Of a stretch of DNA of 64,000 nucleotides, positions 11,617-22,861 are shown piece by piece (the stretch's first letter is position 1; each line of letters begins with the position of its first letter). The stretch covers positions 411,255,198 through 411,319,197 of the forward strand of contig CM060990.1 in assembly GCA_030765065.1 (NCBI GenBank). The letters run 5' to 3'. A program made the position numbers and the translations under genes. The notes below the pieces were generated by a model. It saw nothing but the letters and a program-made list of their open reading frames with translations, searched no databases and had not been told where the DNA came from. The stretch is from Deroplatys truncata. Taxonomy: Eukaryota > Arthropoda > Insecta > Mantodea > Mantidae.

Positions 11617-12580
11617 CTGTTATATTATACTACTATTTATAATCTGGTATACTGCTTCAATAATTTAAATCCTTTTGCATATTACTGGGTTTGGCAATGT
11701 TTTCAAGGCCTACACTGAATAAAATCGTTCAAAACATGGCAGCATCAGTTGTTAGAACATTTTTCCATCAAGAAAGAAAAAGGACTTTAATTCATTAAAA
11801 GCCAATGGTAAATGTATATGGTTGGAAGGGATAGTCAGTATGATTTCTATGGATTTTCAGCCAAATATTATACATATTCTGTCATGCATTTAAGTTCCCA
11901 AAAAATTATTGATTTTGAACTTGTTCAAAGAGGTATGGTGAAAGGTATTTGGAAGGGGCTGCTTGCAACAACATCACTACGTTGCAAAACTAAGAAGTGT
12001 GTAGAATTAAATTTTTTCTTTCTGAGAGACATAAAAGTGTAAGATATCTGTAAAAAAGCTATAGGGAAAAAAACAAAACAAAAAAAAAAAACAAAAAAAA
12101 AATACAGAGAGATGATGACATGGAAAGACCATACAAATAACCATTTATGGTAGGCTGCACAAAACTGTGATGAGAATATTGCCATTTTAATTGAAAAATG
12201 CATGTCTATTTTTGTCATATGAAAATGAACATAAATGGCTAGAAAATGGTGAACGGAAATCTTGTGATCATAATGAATTATAGGAAAAAGATAAGATATA
12301 TAAATTATGGATTAAAGGGCAATCCATTGTCTATAATGCTCTGAAGAAAACTATTTTGGATAGTACCATTTTAAAAGATTTGTCTCATATTTGCCATTAT
12401 ATACACATTGGCAGTTTAGAAGGCTATCACATTCTTTGTATAAGTTTTCTCTGAATAGAACACATTTTTCACATAATGGCTTTCAACTTAGTCCATGACT
12501 GCAGTACTAGATAATAATTTCAATGTAAATAAAAAAAGAGTGGAATCAAAAGTCTTGGATAATGAAAAATAAATATGAGT
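11283..12580 (+). pseudogene. Kolobok-like transposase body (broken)
   Basis: Plus-strand fragments match the transposases that carry an N-terminal THAP finger. They run from acidic DSDASDSEEE through a decayed Cys pair (CALCRNG) and C-YGN-FTWSS...GN (11283-11540). After a TTA microsatellite comes a degraded GD-SPGFSAKYYTYSVMHL...KIIDFELVQRG block (about 11815-11950). The downstream LEGYHILCISF...FHIMAFNLVHDC text near 12410-12510 corresponds to the LE-FH-LL...FSY-GM-AR-QLA region of the family. Frameshifts, stops and an A-rich stretch (12070-12105) interrupt it. The fragments keep the expected order. Confidence 0.72.
11549..11616. repeat. (TTA)n microsatellite inside transposase remnant
   Basis: An uninterrupted TTA run of about 68 bp reads as poly-Leu in one frame. 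It expanded within the Kolobok coding remnant. Confidence 0.95.
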
Positions 12581-12599
12581 AAGCTAAGAAGGAATGGAA

Positions 12600-13431
12600 A
12601 CTGCTGATAATGAGTACTCACAGTATATCAGTCCATTACCAAACATTATTAGTGAAGTATACTTCAATGGGTTCTGGAAGTACATTTCTAATATTAAGCA
12701 CTACACATGATGGTATGACACCTCTTTCTCTGTGTCCAATAGCAATCCATGAATTAATCCATGCCATAACATCTTATTAGCAGGATTATTGGGTGTAATT
12801 TCTTTTTAGCTCTGTTTTTTGTTTTTAATGCTAAATTATGCCTCACAAAGTTCAAGGCAAGTTATAATTAATTTGTGGCAATTAGGTAGTTTTTCTTACA
12901 AATAAAGTTATCCTTTGCCATCTTTGTGTTTTCACAGTTTGAACAACACACACTTTCTTCATCATTATTCATAGGTATACATTCATTTGCACTTAAACCA
13001 TTCGATAGAACCAGCATGCTTATCATTGTTCACACTGCCTTGGAATCACCATCAGAATGGTGTAATTCTTTTTTGGTTCAAACTGATAAGGTTTGATACC
13101 ACATTCACTCATTTTAAAAGTAAATGCCGGACTTATGATTATCACCTAGTATTAATTGGATTATGAGAATTAATTGGTTAGTTTTTAGCTCTACTCTCTG
13201 TTAATAGGGATAAATTATGACTCCTCTAGTTAAAATCACATTAAACCTTATTTGCCATTTAAAGCATCTCATAATGCTACATACCTGTTTATTTCCCAGC
13301 AGCTTAATCACCTATAATGTCCGCATATATTAAGCAAGATGCTGTAATGCAACAACCATTGAGCTTAGGATGGGACTGCCAGTGTTGCTAATTATTTCTG
13401 ATGACAAACTAATGTGATGAATGAAATATTC
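12600..13431. other. Non-coding 3' part of the Kolobok element
   Basis: No coding text was recognised. The stretch lies between the last transposase fragment and the right inverted repeat, so it is assigned to the element by position. Confidence 0.45.
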
Positions 13432-13774
13432 ATTTTTATGTTTCGTTCCCGTTTAAACAAGCTCTGAACTGAAAAGCACTTGAAAACTTTATTCATGGCT
13501 TATGTTTTCAGTATCACTTCTTTAGGAGGAAAACAATGAAATAGTCTTCCCAGTCCGCATATTGCTGCAACAACGAAACTAGTTTTTAAGAGTTTAACAG
13601 TGAGCATTTTGATCTCTGAATGTCCTCTAGTTTAAAATCTTGAATATACTCATCATATGCTTAAATTATTTTTCAGAACTTAACATAAAAACATGAATAA
13701 TGGACATTGAAGCAACAAGAAATGAACAAGAAACTTAACTGCAATACTAAATGTTAGAGCCATTGCTTATGTTT

Positions 13775-16580
13775 GTAGCTGAGTGAAATACCCTGAAACA
13801 ATGATCAATACATAAAACTATACCACAACCTTTACACATGTATTTTGATTCCCTCTATGCTTTCTTCCCTCTGGAATTATGCACATTGTCGCACATCCTA
13901 CACATTCTTGTTGAATTTTGCTTCTTCTTGGTGGGAGGAATCACAGACAGAAAATGTATCCAACAAGTCACAATGGGTGTTGCTTTCGTTGATGGATAGC
14001 TCACTGCTTTTGGAGAAAATCCCTCTCCCTTATGCTCAACAATGAGTTTCGCAGCAACAACCATGCAATCAAGGGTGCTGTTGTTTCCTCCATGTTTTTT
14101 GAAGAGAACAAAAGCATTCCATATGGCTAATTCCAAAAGATGAAAAAATGTCTTCTTATGGTACTCCCCCCCCCCCATTGCATGGCAATGGATTGTTTGC
14201 AATGTGCTGATCTACTTTATCCACACCTCTCATTGTATCATTATAAACAAACATAGCTGCTGGTTTTACAATATCCTTGTATCATACTGTGTGTGTCTGA
14301 ATTTCTACATTATGGATTGTAGACAAGATGCAAACGTGTCTCTTATTTCCATTTCAGGGCAGTTAGTTTGTCTCATTGGAATGCTGCAATCTCCCCTTTC
14401 TTTAGTTTCTTGGTCCAAGAAAATGATGGAATTTCTTTTCTTGCTGGATGCATGGTTCCATACGTCTTTGTGCTTTCTGTTAGTAGGTCAGCAAGCTGCA
14501 CAGAACTATAATAATTACCTATAGGGCATTATCCCCTGTTTAGTATAGGTTTCATTAGCATGACAATGGCAGATCTTTGTATTCTTTTCCAAATTTAGTA
14601 CCCTTGTGTATGTATAGAATTAGGGACCAAATGTATCTGGTGGCTCATTCACACAGCATGAATATTGTGGTGCCAAATCTAGCTCTCTTGAGGGCCAGAT
14701 ATGGGATCCATCCCAGGTGTCTTTTATACATACAACATCAAGCTTTTGCCTATGGTCATGTCTCTTTCTGGAACACAGAAACTACTAAACTTAGCAAAGC
14801 TCAAAATAGGCCATACTTTGTTCAGTTTGGGTTGTGGATTTCTTTCTGCATTATAGGTTGAATTGTTGGAAAAATAATCCTCCTCCTCCTCCCCCTCCCC
14901 CCTCCTCCTCCAAACCCTTCTGTTATCAGGCATCTGTTTCACCTCTTTCCATCCATATATTATATAATACACATTTTATTATTTCAATCATTGTTTTCCC
15001 TCATTTTTTGTGATTATCTTTCTATTATATTTTACAATTTAATTCTTGGTCTTAGTCTTCCAATTTTTTATTCTACTTTCATGCCTATTGCCTGCTTAAC
15101 TTTCCTTTCCTACATCTTTCTGTAGACATGCCCAATCCGCTTGGGTTGTTTCTCTTCTATAACTTCAGTTTCCAATTTCTTTAATTTTACCTTTTCTCTA
15201 TTCTTTCATTTCTAATTGTATCCCTTCTAGTCTTCCCCACCATTCTTCTTAAGTATTTTCATCTCTGCTGCTGTTACTTTGCTTTTTCTAATAGTGTCAA
15301 GCTTTCTGTTCCATACTGTAATATTGGTTGTATTATTGAGTTATGTGTCTGTATTTGTGTCTTTATACTAACTCTTTCTTCCTAACTATTGTGCTATTTA
15401 TTTGGTAATATGCTGGTGATAAATTTTTTACTGTGTTTAATATCTCCTGTTGTACTCTATTATCACTACAAATAATGGAACCCAAGTGCTTAAAACTTTC
15501 TGCTCTCTACTACTTGATCATTAAATTTAATATAAAGTTCCTTTTGTTTGTCTTCTTTGGATACCAATACAATTTTGGTATATAAAGGTGCTTGTAAATA
15601 AGCTGATCGAAGTCTCAAGTACCCAACTGTAGTTCTTGAGATTCAGCATTTACATATTTTTAATATTTCATCCTTATGTGTGATAAATACCCTGCATCAC
15701 ATCTTTCTCCATTTTGAATATTTTTGAGAGTTCACCATCCATGGTTACAAGTCCCCCATCCCCTCATATGTATTTCTAACAGCCTTTATTGGTCTCTGTG
15801 GTACCATTTTTGTTTATTGTGCTTCCCATAAATGTTTTCTTGGGACCAAAGCAAATGATTTAAGTCCACAAATGCAAGGTATAGACCCTTATTCTTACCT
15901 ACACTTTTCTCCATGGATGTTCTTATTGTAAATATATGGTCCTGTGTCGATCTGGTTGAAAAGCAGCCTGCTCTTCTTCCAAGTCAGTTTATACTACAAA
16001 TCTTAGTTTCCTCTCTTCTAGTATATATTTTATATGCTACCAGTGAGGGGCTAACTGCTCTATAATTATCACATTCCAGGCTAAATTCTTCTTCAAGTTT
16101 ATAAATCTCTGGAATGGTAGAACCTCTCAAAACATTGGTGTGGTTAATGTAGCTCTTTTTGTCCAGTACATTTAATATGTTGGTTTCTTAACAATGTTTT
16201 GCAACAATTTTACAGCAGTAAATACACACATTTCACCAATTGTTGTGTTATTCCATGCCAGGACGTTTGTATTATATATTTGTTAGTCTTGGTAACCAAA
16301 ATTTGCATGAATTCATCATCAATAACTTTACTAAAATAGTGCTCAACATCCTCAATAGATGGTTGAAAATTAATTTCAGATTTACCTGATAAAGGAAAGC
16401 ATGGTGGAACAGGTAGCATGGCTAGAAGGATATATTTTGCAACACATTATAGTACGTGCAATGTCACCTTCAGATGAATTAATTAATACATCACTTTCTT
16501 CTCCTAAAATCTCCTCATAGTTATCCTCAGATCTCTCACACCCACTAAATTCAATACTGAATTCTTTGTCACTCTCCATG
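13775..16580 (-). pseudogene. Second piggyBac-like transposase, split by a LINE
   Basis: The N-terminus on the minus strand at 16200-16580 reads MESDKEFSIEFSG..., acidic, then IEDVEHYFSKVIDDEF and TNKY, the usual piggyBac start. The rest lies at 13775-14960: YVPERD-like FCVPERDMTIGKSLMLY, then YGTMHPARKEIP, DTMRGVDKVDQH and KTFFHLLELAIWNAFVLFKKHGG. The C-terminal zinc domain is RMCRMCDN...CKGCGIVLCIDHCFRVFH. Between them lies a minus-strand RTE-like LINE (about 14975-16205), which explains the gap. The subfamily is like PGBD4 and differs from the remnant at 1340-2470. Several shifts and stops make it dead. I did not pin down TTAA-flanked termini. Confidence 0.85.
14975..16205 (-). mobile_element. 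Highly decayed RTE-like LINE inside piggyBac remnant
   Basis: Minus-strand text, broken by stops, still shows an RT order: IPEIYKLEEEFSLECDNYRAVSPSLVAYKIYTR near 16020-16110, RSTQDHIFTIR...EKSVGKNKGLYLAFVDL near 15860-15950. Further on are KIVLVSKEDKQKELYIKFN near 15540-15580 and a tail with RRETTQADWACLQKD near 15125-15160. Such NYR, QDHIFTIRQ and LAFVDLEKAFD motifs occur in RTE/R4-type LINEs. No catalytic box survives cleanly. It interrupts the piggyBac coding order, so it is the younger insertion. Confidence 0.65.
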
Positions 16581-16599
16581 TTTAATGAAACTCAAGGAA

Positions 16600-17390
16600 G
16601 TAACATATGAAAAACTGCAAGAGCCAGTTGAAACAGAGACCTCTAGTGTCTATAAAACATGCGGAAAGAAAATTCAACTGACCTGACCAATTCACAGACA
16701 CCTGTCAGCAGAAACATACATGTCAAAAAATGAGATTACAGTGAAATCTAAAGGAAGTATCAAGGAGCTACCAAAAAGCAAGTAAAAACAGATGAATTTG
16801 GCCATTTAAATTATATGCCTCGTAAATGATATGCCTGAGTATACTCCAAGTTTTACTATTTTGCCAAAATTAAAAACCTGAATATATTCAGGTTTTTATG
16901 TTAAGAGATTAAATATGTTTTCCAAAATATATGGTTTTGCTTAAACTACTATTTTTCTAAATGCTACTTTATTCTATTATTTTTCTCATTAATGATGATA
17001 ATGATTAACTTAAGGCAGAGCTTCAATGAAGAGGATATGAGATCCTACTTTTCCAACTTTACTTCTGAGGTCAAGTATGGATTATGAAAATATTCCTTAA
17101 CTAATATCTTTTTTCTGAGGCAACTGGTAACATAGTGTCTCTCAAATGGCTAGAGTACGCAAAAAGTATGTTATTTAATTCTTTTTTTTTTAAATGTCCT
17201 TTTCCCGGTGTATTTTATGCTTTATTTGGAGATGGAATACATTTTTGACACTTTGTTATCAATGTTACTAAAGACTTTAGAGGAATCTTGGAAAAATTAT
17301 TAGTAAATATTGTTTATTAGGTGCTCAATTATTACATTTGCAATATATTTTACAAAAACAAGCATTTATCTATTTTGGAGGATCATGAAA
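16600..17390. other. No gene seen
   Basis: AT-rich spacer. The only notable structure is a perfect palindrome at 16871-16898. Confidence 0.6.
16871..16898. repeat. Perfect 28-bp palindrome
   Basis: The two 14-bp halves are exact reverse complements with no spacer. The left half is TAAAAACCTGAATA. There is no T-run or gene beside it that would argue for a terminator. Confidence 0.85.
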
Positions 17391-17399
17391 CACATTACA

Positions 17400-18690
17400 A
17401 TTATACTCTAGATTTTCTCGGGCTTCCAGCCAGGTGTAGAGTTGGTTCGAAACCGATGTTTCAGGAACGTACATTTTCAGGGTAGCTGAATGATGCAAAA
17501 TTAAGAGTCCTCCATGTTTATATTAATGTATGTGGTACTAAGTCTGAACCTCTTAGAAAACAGGTCGGGTACCCTGAGGTAGTAAAAGGCATGGACATTA
17601 TAGAAAATTGTTTAGTCAAGTAACTATCTGATGTGATGATTTTGTGTTTCTGTGCTGGTTTTGATGCATTTTTAAGGCTGGTTTCCAGGCTGTACTGAGC
17701 TGTAGGACGGAATCTTGGTACAGGTTATTTTTCTCAGACAAGATGGCTTCCTTCACCCTCCATTGCCAGCACACTTGGCTAATACAGTTGTTCCACTGAA
17801 GTTTGCCCTGTGGTCTTGTTCGAAACAGTGTTCTGCTAGACCCAATTTTTCCAGTGGCATTGGACGTGTACTTCTGTTGTGTTCAGCAATTCTGGTGGAT
17901 ATTGTTCCTCTGATTTGGCCTATGTAGGCAGTGCCACATTCACAGGGGATGCAGTAGACACCTGGGACTCTCAATTCAAAGTTGTCTTTGACCGGTCTGA
18001 TAAGGTTTCTGATATTGGGCAGAGGTAAGCGCCTTGATATGTTTAGTTAACAATCTGCTAATCTTATTTGATAAATTGCCAGTAAAAAGGAATACAAGTG
18101 GAAGCGGTTGGTTTTTCTGTAGTCAGTCATGTGCTGGTGGGCTGTTTGCATGTGAGCCCTTTTGATAGAGACTTTGATGACATCAATTGCATAGCTGTTC
18201 TACCAGAAAGTGTAGCCAAGGTGTTTAAGTTCTTCTTGTACACGGTTGTGAATCCAAAATAGCATCCGCTCTGCGAGTGAGGGTGTTCAGTACACCTATT
18301 CATTGGGAACTTGTGATGGAAGCTGTTGGCGTTTAGATAGAGGTCTGTATGGATCGGTTTCCAGTAGACTGTATGGCTTATTTTTTCGTTGTTTTATGAG
18401 ATCATGATGTCAAGAAACGGCAGGACCCCATTCTTCTCCACTTCCATTGTGAACTGTATCTGTTGATGGCGACTGTTAAGGTGTGTTAAGAAGTCCGGTA
18501 TCATGTCCTCCACATGCGGCCAGATTACGAGTACAAAGGTCCACATATCTGAAAAAATGAGTAGGTTTCAAAGGTGCCGTCTCAAGAATCTTATGTTCTA
18601 GGTGTTCCAAAAAGAAGTTGGTAGTGCAGGCGAGAGCAGGGAGCCCATTGCTACTCCGTCTTCAAGAACTCTTGAACAAAATTACTTAAG
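17400..18690 (-). mobile_element. Penelope-like element with RT and GIY-YIG (decayed)
   Basis: Minus-strand reading from 18690 gives VAMGSPLSP-like text, TNFFLEHLEHKILETAPLKPTHFFRYVD (RT, with one catalytic Asp visible) and FTMEVEKNGVLPFLDIMIS. A VYWKPIHTDLYLNA thumb follows, then a GIY-YIG endonuclease GVYCIPCECGTAYIGQ...TRIAEH (17753-17974). RT followed by GIY-YIG is the hallmark of canonical Penelope-like elements, which use telomerase-related RT chemistry. Many stops are present. The 5' part is missing where a Jockey-like LINE begins near 18690. Unlike the other Penelope copies here I see no inverted second arm. Confidence 0.85.
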
Positions 18691-19929
18691 AGCACCCACG
18701 ACAGGACCTTGCTAAAGTCCAGGTAGCAGACTACTATCGACGCAGTCTAGCTACAATGACCAGCGAATCTGATAGGATCTTTAGACGTAAAGAGTACCTG
18801 TCAACCTAACGCCTTGGGTACCACAGGTTTAAATTCACCACTTTGGCGGATTGTAACAACTTCTCGCGGCATTACCGTAGTAACAACATGCCCTTCCAAG
18901 TTACACCGCCCCCAAAGTTGCGAACCTACAAAGTGGTAATAATGCACCAGTATGGGAGGAGGAGGAAGTAAAGGCAGACTTAGGTAGGTTAGGCTTTGAC
19001 ATCCTGAAAGTTACTCCACCCGTCTACTCACGGAAGATTAGGGCTCGTGTTCCACTCTTTGTAATAGAATTGCCAAATAGGACTAGCTCCTGTCCATTAA
19101 GTCCCTTACGGACCCAGCACATTGCAGAGTGCGGATTGAGGACTACGTCTCCCTCTCGAGCCCACGTCATGCGAGCGGTGCCTGCGATTCCGGCATTTGG
19201 CCCGGAATTGTGAGGCGCCGCAGGTCTCTTCTCCGTGCGCAGGCAACCAGCACACAGCCGATGCATTGCAAGCTCGCGTAGGTGCGTCCTCTGTTGTTCC
19301 CATGATCAAGGAGCACACTGGAAAGGTTGTGTAGAATATAGGAAAGAGGCTGGATGATCTTCCAACAACCCCTGCGGTGCGACCAGGACACCGGCAGATG
19401 TGGGACGAGGTGTCCGGTAATCGGGGATCCTACGCCGCAGTTATCCAAGGCAACACACACATTGGCAAACACATACACAAGAACAAGAACACACCACCTA
19501 CACAACTGCAAACGCGGCAAAGCACACAAACACGAGCAACACGTACGCACAAACACAACAATGCCAGCAATCCATCTCCACCTAAAAGCCCACAACCCAC
19601 ACCCATCCAAACTACAGTCCAAACTCACCCAAGGATCAGACAGCTTATGCTAAAACTAGACCCCACCTCAGAATGGTTCTTGTCCCGCCTTGAATGCGGA
19701 GATCCTCATACGGGGTACCTAATAGTAGTCAGCCATTGTGACCACTTTTAAGGTAAATTCAAGTTTACAAAACCTCCGAAAAAGCATGTTGCAGGCTATC
19801 TCCAATTAGTCTCCCAGTTCTCACGTGCAAATACGCTTGACTAATGGACGTAGACAGGAACAAGGCACCACAAAGAAATACTTATAGAAAAGGATCCACG
19901 GTTAGACGACAACCACAAAATACTCTTAT

Positions 19930-20586
19930 AGAACTGCAGAGGAGCGCGCTCTAAGCTACCTGAATTAAAACATCACCTCGCAGTAAATCCTGTTGCACTG
20001 GTTCTGTTAAGCGAAACCTTCCTAACTGATAAATCCAGATTTTCTGTGCCAGGCTACCGCTTATATCGTTCCGATAAGTCCTATGGGCAAGCCAGAGGCG
20101 GAACAGCGATACTGGCATGTAACAGCATCGTCACTACAAAAACATATACCTATGTTAGGTCACATGGAAGGCACAGCGGTGTGAATTCGCATACACGATC
20201 AGCCATTAGCAGTAGTGAGCCTATACAACCCACCAGGCCTACTGCTCCAATAATATTTAGAAACGGTGCTTAGCTTAGGTAATCAAGTTATAGCAGCCGG
20301 TGACCTAAACTCAACTCATGAAGCTTGGGGCTGCCACGCGAATAAACCTTTAGGCAACGTCCTACACAGGCATATGGTGAAGAAAAATTACATAATAGCA
20401 CATACTACAGAGCCTACTTACATTTTCCACAACAGACATCAACGACCAAACGTACCAGATATTGCCCTACTTAAAAACACTATGCTCAGATGCAACCTGC
20501 AACTCGTGGACTCACTAGTCTCCGATCACTACGCCGTACAAATTGAAACAGTGAAGGCCCCTACGTGCGCCCCCCCCCGCTATTAA
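19930..20586 (+). pseudogene. Jockey-like AP endonuclease domain (broken)
   Basis: This domain of ORF2 nicks the target DNA. Residue blocks SETFLTDKSRFSVPGYRLYRSD, GGTAILACNSI, AGDLNSTHEAWGC and SDHYAVQIE follow the order of exonuclease/phosphatase-fold LINE endonucleases. The GDLN Asp/Asn and SDH His are present. A frameshift lies between about 20240 and 20270. A run of Cs near 20570 may be another shift point. Confidence 0.82.
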
Positions 20587-21189
20587 GGGGGACTACAACC
20601 GAGCAAATCGGGAGTTATTTAAGACCACGCTAGATGCACACCTACAAAGCACAGAACCCCTGCAGAACCCGAGAGAAGTAGACGAATTGACTGCACTACT
20701 AGAAGTAATAATGCAGGCAGCCACGTTTACTGCTGTCCCATTAAAACTCCCTCCGCGGAGTGGAATTGGCTACCTCCCGGACTTGCTAGTCCTAATGAGC
20801 GAGAGAGATACGAACGGCGTAAATAGCAGCGCACGCGTAACCTGGTATACAGTCAAGCAGGCCACCCTAAACAGCTAAGTAAAAGCTCGAATAAATGAAA
20901 TATTATACAAACAGTGTGAATAAGCCCATGATGGCATGCAACCAGACTCAAGCCAAATTTGGCAATCGCAAAACAACTGGTAAAAGAGCCGATCAAATAC
21001 CGCCCGTACTGCTACCCAACTCAACGGACACTTATGCCAAAACCTCGGACATAGCTAATGCCCTAGCAGACGCACTAGAGGAAGTCTGCAGTCCTAACGA
21101 CGAACAGAATGTCCAAGCATTCCGCGAGCACGTAGAACGAAGCGTAGAAAGCATTATCTCTTCCCTAACCTTCAACACGGGATAATAAG

Positions 21190-22650
21190 TAACAAAGGAG
21201 AAATAAAATAATCAGGCATCTGCAAAACTACAAAGAGACTGGCCCAGACCAAATACCAAATGTGGTACTCAAAAACTTAAGTGACCTGGCCATCAAGATG
21301 CTGGTGGAGATAAGCAACTTTTGCCTGCGATACGGATAATTTCCTAAATGCTGGAAGCACGCTAATGTACCTATGTTTCCAAAACCGGGAAAGGACCCCA
21401 AAAAATCCCAAAAACTACCGAACGATCAGCCTCCTCAATACTATTAGAAAGGTTGTAGAGAGAGTAAACTTGAAACGGTTAACGACGTGTACGTGTCTCT
21501 TTATGTATAAAGAGACATAACATCACCATCAACGAACAGTTCGGGTTCAGGGCGAATCATTCCATTACGCTACAACTAAAACATTTTGTAGAAAACATTA
21601 CACAGGGCTACAATACGAAGGAATCAACGGCAGCGGCATTCATTCATATTCAAAGAGCTTTCGATACAGTATACAACCCAGTCTCACTGTGTACCCTGAG
21701 GATGCTAAACTTTCCTGACTAGGTCATAAAATTGGTAGCACATTATCTGAATGGGCTAACATTGGAAGTAAATATGAACGGAGACCGCTCAACAAAAAGG
21801 AACATATGGGCAGGGGTCCCCAAGGAAGTCTCCTAGGTCCAGTACTCTTCAAGCTGAATATAAACGACATTCCGAAAACATCAGACACCCAAATGTCAAT
21901 TTATGCTGACGACACGGCCATAACTTCCCAATCGTGGAAACAGAAAATTGCAGCAAAAAGGCTGCAGAATGCAGTAAACCAAATTCAGCCCTGATTTAGG
22001 CAATAGCGGACAAAAGTTAACACGGTGAAGTCACCACTGGTCCTTTTCATTCAGAGGACGTCACACCGAGTCCCACGAGCAACAGTTAAGCTGTTTGATG
22101 AGCACATTCAGTGGACAAACGGTGTCAAATACTTAGGGGCCAGGCCAGACAGTATGCTTATGTTTGCCGCCCATGTCAAAAACGTAAAACGAAAGGCTAA
22201 ATACTAAATACACCTCTCTATTCGTTGTTAACTCGGGACACTCCAAATAAGCGTCCAATTGGGACTGATATTGTACAAAACACTAATCGACCGGTTATGA
22301 CGTACGCAGCCCCAGTCTGGGGACACTGTGCAAAATTGCACATAAAAACCCTCCAGGTATTACAAAGCAAAATGCTAAAAATCATTACTCACCAAGAATG
22401 GCACCAGTAGATATACTACACTAAAATCTAAAAATGCATACGACTGAGGAATTCATCAAGCTATTGGCGTTCAACATGTGTCGTCAATGCGAGAATCACT
22501 ACAACCCCCTGATCTCGCGTCTGGAACAGTATGCTACCGATGTCAGTAAACACAAGAGGCCCCTGTCGCTGTTTGACAGAAGGATTCCCGTCAACAAACA
22601 CACGGATGATAAAGACATAAGAGACTTCCTAACACAACTAATACATTAAT
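21190..22650 (+). pseudogene. Jockey-like reverse transcriptase (broken)
   Basis: Fragments read KETGPDQIPNVVLKNLS, then [49 protein letters not shown] with both catalytic Asps, KVNTVKSPLVLF, VKYLGARPDSML and PVMTYAAPVWGHCAKLHIKTLQVLQSKML. Stops break the reading in several places. Confidence 0.85.
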
Positions 22651-22861
22651 GCCCTCTAACATTACGCACCCCTAGGCATCAACAAAGTTCCACAGTAGCC
22701 CTTAAGTTCTTGCGCCTACAGGCCAAGTCGGTCCTGGAGGCAATGGGACCTCCCGAGTGGCACACTAGTGCAGCTGCGCCTTGATTGTGATGGCTACTTA
22801 TCTATGTGGTCACATATACGACACTGGCAATGAACAGGGCATCGAGCAAATTCAATATATA

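Larger units (their letters stand above)
6069..13456 (+). mobile_element. Kolobok-like THAP DNA transposon, split by a copia element
   Basis: The element is bounded by TTAA at 6069-6072 and 13453-13456. Just inside are imperfect inverted repeats at 6073-6093 and 13432-13452 that match at 18 of 21 positions (AGGGGAATGAAAC against ACGGGAACGAAAC). Inside, in plus orientation, are a THAP DNA-binding domain (6405-6776) and the body of the matching transposase (11283-12560). Kolobok elements are known for TTAA duplications and THAP-domain transposases, so termini and protein agree. A copia retrotransposon (6934-11170) sits between the two coding parts. Without it the element is about 3.1 kb. Many stops and frameshifts make it inactive. 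Confidence 0.82.
18690..22860 (+). mobile_element. Jockey-like non-LTR retrotransposon (broken)
   Basis: A GC-richer block in plus orientation carries three parts. A gag-like region has decayed CCHC knuckles (GRLGFDILKVTPPVYSRK, CSHDQGAHWKGC; about 18960-19380). An AP-type endonuclease follows at about 19930-20586 with LSETFL, GGTAILA, AGDLNSTHEAWGCHAN and LVSDHYAV. An RT at about 21190-22650 has [19 protein letters not shown], the catalytic YADDTAI (21900-21930) and TYAAPVWGH. These are the features of the Jockey clade. Frameshifts separate the parts. The 3' UTR runs to an AT-rich stretch near 22850, where a Tc1 element begins. Sequence after 23668 may be more of its 3' UTR. Confidence 0.87.

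Noticed and set aside
11283-11642. 119-codon frame as a poly-Leu membrane protein
   Set aside because: The Leu run is a TTA microsatellite; the rest is Kolobok transposase remnant.
14160-14180. C-homopolymer as a functional motif
   Set aside because: A short run inside decayed piggyBac sequence; likely simple sequence or sequencing noise.
17400-17480. Hammerhead core at the 3' end of the first Penelope element
   Set aside because: CTGAAAATG...GAAACATCGG is similar but lacks the GA of CTGANGA and a clear cleavage triplet.
19167-19628. 153-codon minus-strand frame with many Cys and Trp
   Set aside because: Antisense of the Jockey-like gag region.
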